A stretch of DNA of 64,000 nucleotides from Blastocystis sp. Blastoise (GCA_039096225.1 JBBPEB010000021.1:992001-1056000), one strand, 5' to 3'. Shown: positions 13,328 to 31,752, counted from the stretch's first letter. Notes: generated from the letters alone by a model not told the origin. Translations and numbers: made by a program.

Positions 13328-14103
13328 TCCTTCTTTCTATGAGTTTATGCATGTCTACATAACAATAGAATGATATCACTATTCTTTCTATTGTCAAATG
13401 TTTCGTTTTTTTTTTTGTTATTTGATTTACTCTATTTCGTTATGTATATATATATATTGTTTTTTTCTGAATTCTTGAACCCTATTGAACAAGTTCATTC
13501 TATATACGGGTATATAGTTCTTATGTTTTTATTTTAGATTTTGTTTTTTTAAAATTTTTATTTAAATATAAAGTCGTTTCTCTTTCATTAATATTATCCA
13601 ATGATCATCATTTTACTGATAACAACCAAAAAGGAATATGGATTCATATCCCTTTTCAATCTATATGAAGTAATCACTTTTATAAAAAATGTCATTTTTC
13701 AGTCACATTGACGTCTGAAATACAGACAGACACGTCGTTTCAACCAATAAAAGAGTCCGATTTTTAACAACAGAATAAGTGCTTGTCAACTCCATTTTTA
13801 CAAAATAATAATCACGATTATTCTAAAAGTTCTGTTTTAGATTCGATGATTTCCCTATTTTTATTAATAAAAAAGTATTGAAAGAACTAATTATTCTGAT
13901 GTGAACTTCAAATCCATATGATTGGATGATTTCAAGAAAGCCATAATATTTGATGAATATCAAAATTAGCCAATAGATTCAAATGAAATGAACCATAAAT
14001 AAATTGGTGTCTTGATATTTTTCTTATGACGTCTTTTTATTTTTAAACACTACATTTTCATAAAAACAATATACATTTAGAATTTGTAGCAATTATTTTG
14101 AAT
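13328..14103. other. Intergenic spacer upstream of acyl-CoA synthetase
   Basis: About 780 bp between two plus-strand genes. More complex sequence than most spacers, with an imperfect GACGT inverted repeat near 13709-13736. No ORF of note. Confidence 0.5.
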
Positions 14104-15718
14104 ATGGAACCACCGCTTTATGGTTATGAATATGCTGCTGGAAGAAAAGGAGAAGTATATCATATTCATTTGTCGTTTTTTCCGATTATTCTCATCCCAT
14201 TTCATTATAGAGTCCTATTATTCGTACAATTATGAGTAAGAAGCATACATTAGTCTCCAAACCATTTCCTGAAGTTGAAACATTGTATTTTTATGAAAAT
14301 TTTCATTTTATTTGATTCTTTTCATGAATTCAAATTGATTTATTATATAGATATGATTGCTTCCAAAGAGGTCTAAAAATATCTGCAGATGAACCTTGTT
14401 ATGGATATAGACAGAAAGTATTTTTTTATTATTTATATTAATTTTATTTTTTTAAGAATGAAAAGGGTGAATGTGGTGATTATTTTTGGTATACTTATGA
14501 AGAGATATTTGAAAAAGTGAAGAATTATGGTGCTGGTATTATTAGTTTAAATTTAGCCCCTGAAAAATTTGGTGTATATTTAATATTTATTGGTTTTTTA
14601 TTAATTTTATTAATTTTATTTTTAATTTTTTAATGTAATAACATATACATATAGTATAAATCCATTGGTGTTTATTGTAAGAATTGTATTGAATGGGTAT
14701 TAACAGAACAAGCATGTCATGCATTCTCCCTTACCTTAATACCTATATATGATACCTTAGGTGCCGACTCAGTTGAATTCATTTTACAACAAACCGAATT
14801 AGAAACCATTGTATGTACTTGTACTGAAGCTTTAAAGGTATATTATTATTATGTTTATAATATTATTGCTATTAACACATTATTATATTTTGTTTATTAT
14901 GTTTATTATTATATATAGATTGTATCATGTCTTGAGAAAGAACGTTTCTTAAAGAATTTAATTATTATTGATTCATTAAATGAAAAAGATAAACAGTTAT
15001 TAGAAGCAGAAGTATATATATATATATATATATATATATTTTATTAATTAATTAATTAATTAATTTCTATATTAGAAGATTATTATCCATATTCTATATA
15101 TATATGTATATAGAGCTTGAATATCTATTCTTATAATGATGTCGAGACACAAGGGAAGAATCATCCACATGATATTGTTCCTCCGTCACCTGATGATATT
15201 CATACTATTTGTTATACATCTGGAACTACAGGTACTCCTAAGGTATATATATATATATATATTATAGTTATTAGTTATATAATAATAATAATAATATATA
15301 TATATATATATATATAGGGTGTATGCTTATCTCATAAGAATAGTATGGCTACATTAGCAGGATGTCTTGTTTCTGGTATATATATATTATTAATATTATT
15401 ATTAATATTATTATTATTATTATTATATATAGGTATTCGAGGTCGTAAAAGTGATGTTTATTTATCCTATTTACCTTTAGCTCATGTCCTAGAGAGACTT
15501 CTTCAAACAGCCATTCTCATCGATGGAGGACGCATTGGATTCTTTCAAGTATATATATATATTTATATACTATTATATATTTATTGATTCATTTTATTTT
15601 ATTTATTTGATTTATTGATTATAAAAGAAATAATATTCATATATACATAGGGTAGTACAAATAAGATTTTAGATGATATAAAAGTATTAAAACCAACAGT
15701 CTTTACTTCTGTTCCTCG

Positions 15719-15749
<31 letters not shown>

Positions 15750-17313
15750 ACTATATGTTATCATATTTATTCATATGAATATTATCTATTATTATCTATA
15801 TATTAGATTAAATAAGATATATGATGGTGTTCGTAATAAGGTGAAATCAAAAGGATCTTTAATTAATTACTTCTTTAATAAGGGTCTACTTACTAAAGAA
15901 TATAGACTGACTCATAATGGGAAATATACTCATGGATTCTATGACTCATTCATCTTTAATCCTGTATATATTATACTTTTCATTATTACTTTTAGTAGTA
16001 TTTACTATTCTTAACCTATTTATATATATCTATATATATATATCTATATATATATATCTATATATATATCTATCTATAGATAAAGAAAGTAGTAGGTTTA
16101 GATCATATTCGATTAGTGATTTCTGGGTCTGCGTCTTTATCTCCTGAAGTTGTTACTTTCTTAAGAACATTCATCGGATGCCCCGTCATTGAGGGTTATG
16201 GTACGAGTGAAACGGCTGGAGCAACTACATTACAATTTACTTGGGATTATTCAAGTGGTATATACATATTATTATTATTAATATATATAAATAGTATTAG
16301 TAATACTGAATCACATATATTATTATTAATATTGAATCATATATATTTATTAATCAAGAATATATTTTCTATAAATATAAGTAGATTAATAATCCTATTC
16401 TATATATATTTACATTTACGTTACTTATATATATATAGGTAATGTAGGAGGCAATATAGGTTCATGTGAAATGAAGTTAATAGATGCAGATACTATGGGA
16501 TATAAAGTAACAGATCGTATACATAATAATATTCCTTGTGTTGCTAGAGGAGAAATATGTTTACGTGGACATAATATTAGTAGTAGATTCTATAGAGAAG
16601 AATTAGAATTATTAGATTCAGAAGGATGGTTTCATACCGGAGATATTGCTGTCTTACTTACCAACTATTCTATTAAGGTAATATATATATATATATATAT
16701 AATATTCATTTAAATCATTATTTTTGTTATATATATTAAAATAGTATAAAACAAATTTTTATTTATAATATAATATATAGATAGTAGATCGTTTGAAGAA
16801 TTTCTTTAAATTATCTCAAGGTGAATATGTAGCTGCAGAGAAATTAGAATTAATCTATACTTCTTCAAGTTATATTTCTCAATGTTATATATATGGAGAT
16901 AGTACCCGTGATAGTTTAGTAGGTATAGTAGTACCAGAAGAATATACTATAAAGAAATGGTGGAAAGAATTACATAATAATGATACTCAAGTATCTAGTT
17001 ATACATATGAACAAATATGTAAAGAACAGGAAACAAAAGACTTATTATTAAATGAAATGAAATCATTACATAAACAAAATGCACTTCGTGGATTTGAACG
17101 TGTTATTAATATATATGTTGATAGTAATCCATGGACTGATCAAAATAACATGCTTACTCCAACATTCAAATTAAAAAGAAATATCGCTAAACAAAAGTAT
17201 ATTTATAAATACTAATATTATTTTATTTTTATAGTATTATTTATAATATTTTAACTATTCTATTCTCTATATATAGGTATCAAGATATCATTAATTCTCT
17301 TTATTCTCATTAA
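14104..17313 (+). CDS. ACSL: Long-chain acyl-CoA synthetase (AMP-forming)
   Basis: Fifteen exons: 14104-14154, 14211-14284, 14351-14417, 14457-14573, 14655-14837, 14919-15011, 15114-15242, 15318-15375, 15433-15548, 15651-15721, 15807-15963, 16080-16257, 16439-16677, 16781-17196 and 17277-17313. All phases agree, for 661 residues. Family marks are LYDCFQRGLKIS near the start, the P-loop-like TSGTTGTPKG (split by an intron), YLPLAHVLER, VISGSASLSPEV, EGYGTSE, GEICLRG, GWFHTGDIA and KLSQGEYVA. The enzyme activates long-chain fatty acids with ATP and CoA through an acyl-AMP intermediate, for lipid synthesis or breakdown. There is no N-terminal membrane anchor or clear peroxisomal C-terminus (it ends LYSH), so a peripheral location is likely. 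Mean exon size is about 130 nt, the densest splicing in the window. Confidence 0.96.
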
Positions 17314-17986
17314 TCAACAACTTATTTTAATATTCAAATGATACTCTATCTATACACTCTATGCTTTCTTTCTTGTTCTATTTTAATCTTTTGATTTTCT
17401 TTTCTATAATACTTTTGGTTCTTATTCATTAGTTCATATTTTTCTTGTTATTTCACCGTCATTTAAATTATCAATTAGTTCTTTTATGCCTATTGTTTGT
17501 TAAATTGTCTTTTTTTAATGCTAGAAATTAGTTATATGCCCTATAAGTATATAATGAAATTTTTAATGAATAAAATGCTTCAAAACATACAGACGAAAAG
17601 AATTTGTTGAACCAGAATCTTTTTTGCTAGTTTAAATTGAGAAATATAACTTTTATTATCATAATACTTAATAATGTCCAATAATATATAATAAAAAATT
17701 GTTATTGACTAAATAGTTGACAATTATGATTGAAAGAAAGCAAGCAATTTATGATTATACAAATATTTGACTGATTGTGTTGTTCATTATAATTGCTAAA
17801 TAGTTAACACAATAAGTAGCCATGGTTATTGATTGAAAAACAAAACATAAAAAAATAATCCTGGAATATTTCGAAAAAAAGCGAAGAAGACACGAAGTTT
17901 CATGCTTTTCAACAAAATTTTTAAAAAAGAACGGACGTTTGTTAACAGTGTTTATATAGTACTTTTCCAGTCTATTTGTTGATTAA
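17314..17986. other. Intergenic spacer
   Basis: 3' flank of ACSL and promoter side of the Myb gene. AT-rich, with no gene recognised. Confidence 0.5.
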
Positions 17987-22209
<4,223 letters not shown>

Positions 22210-23020
22210 ACATAAATAACAATTCAAACAACTATTATTCTTTCAATATACTTTTTATATAATTAACTTTTCCAGTCTGTTTTCTTTTTTTTTATTACTT
22301 TTCTATTTTTTTTTACTTTGATGTGACGTAAGCTGTCATTTACATTCCTATTCTCCATTTTCAATAAGATTTTTTTTATTTTCCATTTTAAAAATTAATC
22401 ATTTATTTCCATTATCTATGGATAAACTCTATTCTTTCGTTTACTTAATAGATATTATGATTTCTTTGGGATTCTCACGTTAATGGACTCATAATTGTGT
22501 ACTTTTTATATTTTCAATATGAATAACTCAATGATATGGCTCTATTTCAGTGAAAAACGCAATAATTAATGAAAAAAAAACAAAATCAATTCTTCATTGT
22601 CATAAATTATATTAACTAATATTATGAATAGAATACACATATACTATATATCATCATTCTTCTTTCTAGCCATTATCAATAAACTCATTAAAAAAACATA
22701 ATTTTCAAAAGTCAAGATTTCATAATTATTAGAAGGTAGATATATCATAAAGTTTATCAGGACTAGGAAATAAATATAAAACCTTTCTAGTATCCTCAAT
22801 CTATTAAAAAAACTAAGCAAAACAAATAAAAAAAAACGAACTTTAAAAAAAAAATACTAGGGTTCACAGAATGAAGATAATCATGGGGATTTCATTATAT
22901 ATACACAGATTTATTGGCTGTTTTTATAGAATATTCTATCATTTTTCCTGCATTTTTCTTTTTCTTTTAGTAAAAGATATATCTACATTTTAATTATTAT
23001 TTAATTAGTATTCAATTATT
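22210..23020. other. Intergenic spacer
   Basis: About 810 bp between the Myb gene and the E2 gene. A/T homopolymers, and one TGACGTAAGCTGTCA imperfect palindrome at about 22324-22338. No gene was recognised. Confidence 0.5.
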
Positions 23021-23671
23021 ATGAGCGCTCCTTGTGATAGACGTATTAAGGCTGATTACCTTCTTCTTCAAAAGAAACCTTTAGAATATGCTACTGTTAC
23101 TTTAGAAGATAACTTAAGAGTTTGGACTGTTAGTATTATGGGACCTATTGATTCTCCTTATGAAGGTGGTACTTTCCAAGTTCAATTAACTTTCCCTGAT
23201 AATTATCCTCATAGAGCTCCTGAAGTATATATTGTCTCTTTTATTAGCTGATTTTTTTATTATATATACTATTTTTATTATCTCATTCTTGATGAACTTC
23301 CAGTTATTATTCATTTTTTTATAGATTAAGTTCATTACTAAGATCTATCATCCTCTTATTGATCATAAGACTAATGATTTCTGTCCTGAAGAAATTGTTA
23401 GTGCTTGGAAACCTATTTTCCATGCTGATTTTGTTATTTCTACTATTTATAAGATGTTAGAAGTATGTTATTTTATTATTATTTTTATTATTATCTTTAT
23501 TTTTTTATTATTTTATTATTATTATTATATAAATTCTACATTTATTATGTTTAGAATCCTTCTATCTATCAACAAAAGGGTCATGATGATGATATTATGT
23601 TCCAAATCAGAGAATCTTATGAAAAATTTGTTGAAACTGCTAAACAATGGACTGAAAATGAAGCTATGTAA
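23021..23671 (+). CDS. Ubiquitin-conjugating enzyme E2-like protein with altered HPN motif
   Basis: Three exons, 23021-23224, 23325-23462 and 23555-23671, give 152 residues, the size of a minimal UBC domain. The N-terminal half is typical: RRIKADYLLLQKKP helix, VWTVSIMGPIDSPYEGGTFQVQLTFPDNYPHRAPE. The catalytic stretch then reads H77-P78-L79 in place of HPN, and the candidate active Cys88 sits in FCPEEI instead of the usual ICLDIL. W...P (WKPIF) and the C-terminal helices follow. Cys88 is kept, so thioester formation is possible. Loss of the HPN Asn usually weakens isopeptide-bond chemistry, so it may act with a special E3, on N-termini, or as a modified E2 for a ubiquitin-like protein. Confidence 0.88.
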
Positions 23672-24498
23672 AGATAATCTGTTTACCTATCTGATAATAA
23701 AGATTATTGTCGCAAAATAGTCTTGCTTAAATATATTTATCTATTTTTTTCTTTAAATAAATAAAGTGTTCATTGCTTTCTTTTTAATGATTCTATGTTT
23801 TTCTAAATATTTTAATAGGTTTTTATATATATTTTTATGTATATGTATTATTTATATTTTGTCTTGTTTGTAGACGTTAATATTTGAATGTTGCCTGTTT
23901 TTCTTTTGTTAATATGATAAAATACCATAAGTAGTTTATAATATATATATATGAATAACAAAAGAATCTAGAAATATAAATAATGTTTTTTACTAAGAAT
24001 AATGAGTTTAATAGAATAAAGAAAACAGTATTGAATGTGGAAATAGAGCAAAGTATTCACATAAATAAATAGTATATATAAAGAAAAGAATGAAATATAT
24101 ACAGTAAATAATTATTTTTTAAAAAGCAAAGTATTTTAATATAATGATAATAATGAAAAGAATATTTAGAGATAGAGTATAAAGAGAATAAGAATAATGA
24201 ATTAAATGAAGAAAAAAAAGTTCATATATATAATAGTTCTATAGATAAAGATATTATATAATGATATATATATATAAGCAAAGAGTATGTATTAGCAAAT
24301 AAATAAAAAAGTAAATAATTATATGAATGATGACAATAGAAAGATAAAATAGAGTATATACTATATATAGAATACAAAAAGAATATTTATATAATGTAAA
24401 TATATACGTATATTGTAATACATATATAGATATATAGATATGAATATATATAAATAGATATGAAAATATATGTATATATATATATAAGAATAATAATA
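23672..24498. other. Convergent intergenic spacer
   Basis: Shared 3' flank of the E2 gene (+) and the two-TM gene (-). AT-rich with TA runs. Nothing was recognised. Confidence 0.5.
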
Positions 24499-24978
24499 TT
24501 ACATTTGTGTTAACGGAACTTCTAAGAGAGGTGCGTTGAGAGGGACTCCATAACGATGATCATTTTGATTGGAGGATTGATGGAATCGTAACGGTAAATA
24601 AGAATAAAAAGAAATACAATTATAGGCAATACATGAAAGACACTATAAGGAATATATAGATATAATGAATAGAGGAATAGAGGAATAGAGGAATAGAAGA
24701 ATTAGAAGGATTAGAAGGATTAGAAGGAATATAATGAGTATATAGAATATATATAAATATGGTAAAAGGTAATAAAATAGAGAACATATAGAAAATACCA
24801 TAAGAATAAAGAAGAATACAAAAGCTATTATAGCAATTTCCAATGTTCCAAAAGATTTCATTCTTGCACATACTCCAAAACAATCTGTTGCATAAGGATT
24901 AATAGAAGAACAGCCATTCGTGAGGTCTGCAGCTGATATATAGGGATTATAATAACTACGTATCTATATATATATATG

Positions 24979-25023
<45 letters not shown>

Positions 25024-25028
25024 TGAGA

Positions 25029-25067
<39 letters not shown>

Positions 25068-26330
25068 GACAACAACTAGATATAACAATAACTATATATA
25101 TATATGTATATAACTATATATATATATACATGTATAGAGATAGGATTCATCTGTGAGTTAGACCATCGAAAGGGACTCCAACGAAAATCAGATCCCGGCT
25201 CACAACCAACCTCCTGGAAACTATATATATATATACATATTATATATATATATAATTAATAATATAGAGAATAATAATATAATAAAATTAAAAAAATAAT
25301 AATAAAATAGTATATATAGTCAAATAATATAAATATAAATACTAAAACAATAAAAATATAAATTCAAAAATAATATAAATATAAATAGTACAACAATTTC
25401 ATAATACATTATATATACAACACAATATAAAAGATATATTATCATATAAATATAAATATAAATATATAAATATATATATATATATATAATACTGTTCATT
25501 GTCTATACTATATCGTCCATATTGATTGATTACTCTAAGACATATTCCCAGTAAGTACTCTTGTACTATACATACATTGGAGGACCATTCTCCTTCTAAA
25601 CTATGACATTTCTTTACACATTCTGTACTATATAGTTATATATATATTATTATTATCTTAATATATAAAAATAGCATAATTAATTTAATAATATATAATC
25701 CTATATAATATTTTTAAAAAATGAAAAATATATGTAAATAAATAATATATTGATAATAACATACGAGCTTTCAGGATTGCAATTAAGTTCTACATTTGTA
25801 TAGACTCTTGTTCGTTTGAAATTAATTTCTTGACTCCAAATAATAGTTTTATTGAAATATACTGATAAGATTTGTGGTGTAGAATAATAATTGAATGTTC
25901 CTTTATAATACAACTCATCCGTATCTATACATCCCTCTGGAGGGTCATATTCACAATCACAAGTATCTCTTATGGGCCAATTATAACCAAATTTTGTAGG
26001 TATTGAAACACATTGAGACGAATAGCCATTCATCTCGGCAGTAAAATGTTGTTTTCTGAATGCATCAATATCAACATTATTCCAATATCTTGCTCGTTCG
26101 TTGTATCTATCATAATTCATAATAAAAATTTATAAAAAAAATGTTATAAAATACAATTGTAATGACGTAGATCGTTGATTTTTGTTGCTTGCAGAGTAAT
26201 AGAAGAACAAGGCAAATAATGGCGGTATGACAATACACAAACCCAAGATAATACAAATAACATTAGTAACTAATATTGCAGTACCATGTTTCTTATGGCA
26301 TTCTCCATTGACAGATTCAAGTTTCCTCAT
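24499..26330 (-). CDS. Two-TM membrane protein with Cys-rich extracytosolic loop
   Basis: Six exons on the minus strand: 26155-26330, 25765-26106, 25493-25627, 25130-25220, 24799-24963 and 24499-24642. They are phase-consistent, for 350 residues. TM1 is at about 17-46 (GTAILVTNVICIILGLCIVI...) and TM2 at about 287-311 (LEIAIIAFVFFFILM, then CLSCIAY). Between them lies a loop of about 240 residues with some 13 Cys, including CDCEYDPPEGC and ECVKKC. The C-terminal tail ends LEVPLTQM. The 2-TM, large-loop layout recalls CDC50/LEM3 flippase subunits, but their conserved motifs are absent. I do not recognise the family. The last intron carries GGATTAGAA/GGAATAGA repeats, so the final junction is less certain. 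Confidence 0.65.
24660..24730. repeat. Short intronic tandem repeats
   Basis: Units of GGAATAGA (8 bp) and then GATTAGAAG (9 bp) are repeated three or more times within the last intron of the two-TM gene. Confidence 0.75.
24977..25066. repeat. (ATT)n microsatellite, interrupted
   Basis: Two ATT arrays separated by TTGAGAT lie in an intron of the two-TM gene. Confidence 0.9.
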
Positions 26331-26963
26331 TCTTTAGTATCTCAATTATTCTATTTAAAGACGTATATATGAAATAATATACTAAAATAGTATAAGTTGA
26401 ATAGAACCGCTTCTTTGAGGAATTTTTTGAACAAATAAAAAATATATTGTATATAAGTGTTTTTATAGAATGAATAGTATCATCTGCTTTTTAAATACTC
26501 AATTATTTATTATTGTATAACTCAAAGATTGTTCTATCTATATTAGCAATTTCATTTTATTTTAACAACATTTAGCATTTAGGTATTTGAGTATTTTAGT
26601 CTATTTTAAAAAATTGATGTTACGAGAATGATTCTGGAACTATGGATAATACAACATTATTCCTCTTTACAGTTATCATTCTTTTTTTGGTTGTCCATTA
26701 AGTATTCCTTCGATTAATGTAGTTTATTTTTCATATACAGGTGGTGAGATTTTGTGTGTTTAAAAAAAATGTTGAAGGATCAATAGTTATGAAAGCGAAG
26801 ATTTTGTGATTTTGTGGTTTTGTGATTTATGAACTCTTTTTGATTTAAATAGTAGGATCAAGACATCCAAATAGATATAAGAAAAGGATATTTGATGGTG
26901 ATTTTGATATTCTTTAAAATAGATGGTTCATCTATTTCAGTTTTCTACTATTAAGAAATAGCG
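26331..26963. promoter_or_regulatory. Divergent promoter region
   Basis: 633 bp between the divergent start codons of the two-TM gene (-) and the 11-exon gene (+). No element was recognised. A GATTTTGTG-type repeat occurs at about 26747-26828. Confidence 0.4.
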
Positions 26964-28858
26964 ATGAGTTCTTCTTTAAATTCTATATCTGACTCTGATC
27001 TAGTTCACCTTCGAAAGTATTGAATAATATTTTAAATTATAAATATTTTTCTTAAAATATATTAAATATAAAGGATTTATACACTTCCTACAGGGAAAAA
27101 GAATGATAATGTTGTGAATTCTATAGAGAGTCTTGTTGATTTGAAGATACCAAAGAATCTATATACATATCGTACTGAATATTATGATCAGATGATTCAT
27201 CGAAATAATAAGAAATTCATGAAAGTATATACAATATACTATATTGATAATATATATGTATATAGGGATATATAAAACGATATGAAAATGAAAGAATTAA
27301 GAATATTACATATAAGTATTATAAAGAATCAAATGATCAGGTATATATATATATATTATTATTTTTGTTATATAAGTTCTTAATAAGAATATATATGTAG
27401 TTATAATATATATATAAATTTATATAGTATATTTTATCTTCATCTATCAAAACATCAGATATGAGTATGTTATATATATATAAACTTTAATTGTTCTTAT
27501 ATATATGTAGATTATTGTGTCTTTCACTCTTCAAAAATTCTGAGATTTGATGAAGATGTTTGGAATCAACCTCATTCGTATATATTATATATATAAATTA
27601 TGATTATAATTATTATTTTTATATGTATTATGCTTTTATATAATATATTATTTATTATAATATATATTTGAATTATGAGTTTTAAATATATTATTTCTTA
27701 TTAATTATAAAGTGTAGATTATAAATTATTATTATTATCATTATTGTTATTATTATTATTATTATAATTTTTATTATTATTATCATCATTTTTATAATTA
27801 TAATTATAATTATAATTATTATTAAGCAAATAAGCATAATAATAATAATAATAATATATAGCGGTGACATAGCTATTTTAGAGAAAGGTCTAGAAACAGG
27901 TGTTTATATATTAAGAAGATACACACGCCTCACCAAAAGTGTATATATATATTAAGAGTTTTTATATATATATTAAGAGTTTTTTTATATACATGAAAGA
28001 TATAATAATGTGTGAATAATATATATATAGTTATCAAAACGAAAAGATGACATTATGTTAATTTATATATCTCCAGATATTTGTCAAGGAGTATATATAT
28101 ATATATATAACATATATAATATATATATTTTTAGGTTCCACCCAGTGTTCATATACATATATTACCATTTTCTCTTCAATATAATAAGAAATATAATCCA
28201 AAATATTCACTTTCTCCTTTAGAATCTATATGTGTCTATAACTATATTGAAGATATAGAATATCATCCTTCTAAAGAATGTTCTACAGAGTCAAACTCTT
28301 CTTTAATTAACTCTATTAAACAAACTACACATTATTTATGGTCTCAACTTGTATTTATATTCTTAGCTATATAAAGAAATATATATATTAAATATATATA
28401 TTAAATATATATTATAATTTATAAAAAAAATGAATTATATATATATTTATAATATAATTAAATAGAGTTTAGAGCCAGATCATGATGAAGAAAAGAAGAA
28501 TGTTATTCATATGAAAAACAAAGAAATAAGTATATATATGTATATATGATTATATATATGATTATATAGGTTTTGATCCAATTAAATATGAATGGAAATA
28601 TGATTTTGGAGATCGATCTTCTGTTCCTTATTTATATGAAACAATTCTTGAATATTATGTATGCTATTCATTTATTATAAATATAATTTTTTTTAGAGTC
28701 CTAACTGTAAAAAGTATTTAGAAACTCTTAGAATAAGTAAAAGAGATTTCGATCTATTTAATCTTGACATATATACGTTGCTAACTCCTCTCCAAGGATT
28801 TGCCGTTTTCATGGCTCTTCAACTCTATGAAATCGAAAACAAAAATTCACCTTTCTAA
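26964..28858 (+). CDS. Unrecognised 11-exon protein
   Basis: Exons: 26964-27016, 27074-27224, 27266-27340, 27428-27464, 27511-27577, 27862-27940, 28031-28090, 28135-28350, 28466-28529, 28570-28658 and 28697-28858. All phases agree, and the result is an uninterrupted 350-residue protein ending TAA. No single exon is long enough to stand out as an ORF. The protein is soluble, without signal peptide or TM, rich in Tyr, Ile and Lys. Notable segments are HSGDIAILEKGLETGVYILRR, GVPPSVHIHILPFSL and a compact C-terminal region LRISKRDFDLFNLDIYTLLTPLQGF. I do not recognise the family. The phase consistency over ten introns is the main evidence that it is real. Confidence 0.7.
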
Positions 28859-29396
28859 ACAAATATTTCAAACAATTTATATATTAATATGAAATAGTAT
28901 TTGAATTGTAAACTAAGCCATATAAATTATTTATCCTTGTATTTATTTTTTTTGTGATTGTGAATTGTATAGTGCTAATTAATATCTTGATTTATTTTCT
29001 TGAATTATACTCATAGTCTTGTGATTATTACAATATAATATCATGAAAAATAAAACAATAATTCATAAAAATTGACAATTACATAAAAGAAATACATATT
29101 TACTATTCAACTTATGTTCCCATATATATGTATAAGTAAATTAAAATATAAATTGATGCACTAGCTGATCAGATAGTGATTAAATCAAAGAATCAACAAC
29201 AACAAAAAATGGATTAAAACTAGTTAATTTTGAAACTTGTGATAGAATTTCGCGGCTTTTTTATGTGTTTCTTTATAACTTTAATTCACTAAATGAATGC
29301 TCCAACTCTACATTCAGCAAAAGAGCTTTGCTTATTTGGATTTAAACATATATATTTGTGATACATTCATATTTAATATATTGATTCTATTATATA
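28859..29396. other. Intergenic spacer
   Basis: About 540 bp between two plus-strand genes. AT-rich, nothing recognised beyond the expected NOG1 promoter. Confidence 0.5.
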
Positions 29397-30289
29397 ATGA
29401 ACAGTAATTATAACTTCCAATATATGACTCATGTGCCTAATGGTACGGAGATGGTCGATATTGTTCTTTCTAGAACCCAAAGAAGGACCCCTACCGTCAT
29501 CCACCCTGGGTATATAATATTGAAATCGAGATAATACTATCAATTTTTATAGTTATAAGATTAAGAGAATTCAAGCTTTCTACATGAGAAAGGTGAAGTA
29601 TACTCAATCTACTTGTATTGAAAAATTACAACTTATCATTGATGAGTTCCCTCATTTAGATGTATTTATATATTTTTATTTTTATGTCATAACTTTTCTT
29701 ATAGGATATTCATCCTTTCTATGCTCATCTTATTAGCGTTCTCTATGATTGTGATCAATATAAACTAGCTCTGGATCAGATTAATACCGCTAAAGATATT
29801 ATTACCAAAATTGGTCAAGATTATATCTGTTTACTTGAATACAGTGATACATTATACAAATGCAAGCAATTAAAACATGCTGGTCTTGGTAGGTATGTGG
29901 TATTTTTATTTTAATGGCTTTATTTTTAATACAATTAAATTTATTTATATATATATATATATAATTTAATTATATATATGTATATAGAATGTGTACTGTT
30001 TTAAAGAAGTTGAATAGTTCTTTATGTTATTTAGAAGAATTTCGTAAACATTTAAGCCGTTTACCTGCTATTGATCCTAAATCACGTACTTTAATTCTTT
30101 GTGGTTTCCCTAATGTAGGTAAAAGTAGTTTTATGAATACAGTTACTAGAGCTAATGTAGATGTTCAACCGTATTTTATTTATTATATATATATATATTT
30201 CTTATTTCTTATTTATTTATTATTTTTTGTTGTTGTTGTTATTATTATTAGTTATTATTATTTTTTAAAAATCATTCAATAAACACTTA

Positions 30290-30345
<56 letters not shown>

Positions 30346-30870
30346 GCTTTCACTACAAAGAATTTGTTCTTGGGTTATATGGATTATAAGTCCTTAAGAT
30401 GGCAAGTTATTGATACTCCCGGTATTCTTGATCATGATCTTGAAGAAAGAAATGTATATTATTATATTTATTTTTACTATTTTTATATTATATTTATTAT
30501 ATTATAGACAATTGAAATGCAATCTATTATTGCTTTAGCTCATCTTCATTCTTGTATATTATATTTCTTAGATATTTCCGAACAATGTAATTATACTCTT
30601 GAAGATCAAGTATATATTATTATTTTATATTATTATTATATATTATTATGTTTATTATGTTTATTATTATTATTATAGCTCTCTTTATTGCGTAATATTC
30701 GTCCTTTATTCTCTGGCAAGCCTTTATTCCTTGTATGTACTAAGACTGATGTTCTTCGTTTAGATCAATTAGATCCTGAACATAGAGCTATGGTTGAACA
30801 ATCAGCTAAAGACACTGAAGCTACTCTTATGCATATTAGGTATGCTTTTATTAATATTATACTTATTATG

Positions 30871-30933
<63 letters not shown>

Positions 30934-31720
30934 TATATATTATGTTTATTATTATTATTATATATAGTTCTCTTAAGCAAGAAGGTATATCTGAATTACG
31001 TAATACTGCTTGTGAACAGTTATTTCAATTACGTATAAGTACAAAGATGAGTTCTAAGAAGGTTAAGACTGATACAGAGATGTTGAATGTAACTATGCCT
31101 CAGAAACGTGATGATATTGACCAACCTGTATGTCTACCTAAACAATTAAAGATATTACGTGATCAAAATGCTCAAACTAAGACTGTGGTGAATACAGGTA
31201 GAACAGGTAGAGATGAACAAAAAGATATGGAAGAAGAAAGAGATGCTAGTGGTGTTGAAAGAAGAAAAACGCAAAAGGAAATCCAATGGGAACATAGTGG
31301 GTATATATGTATTAGTATTTTATGTTTATTATGTTTATATTATTATATTTATTATATTATTATATTTATTATATTTATTATATTTATTATTATTATTATT
31401 ATTATAATTATTATATTATTATGATTATATTATTTTTATATTTATTATATTATTATATATATATTATAATTATATTATAATAAAAATAATTATAATATCC
31501 ACAGTTCTGATGTATATGCTATGGACTTAGCTGAGCATTATGAGGGAATGCTTCAAAATATGGAATGGATACATGATATTATGAATGGACACAATATCGC
31601 CGATTTCAATGATCCTAATATTGAACAACAATTAACTGTATTTATATAATACATTATTATTCATTATTATTATTATTATTATATTTATTATTATTATTAT
31701 TATATTTATTATTATTATAC

Positions 31721-31752
<32 letters not shown>

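Noticed and set aside
24499-26330. CDC50/LEM3 flippase subunit
   Set aside because: Only the two-TM topology fits. The conserved family motifs are absent.
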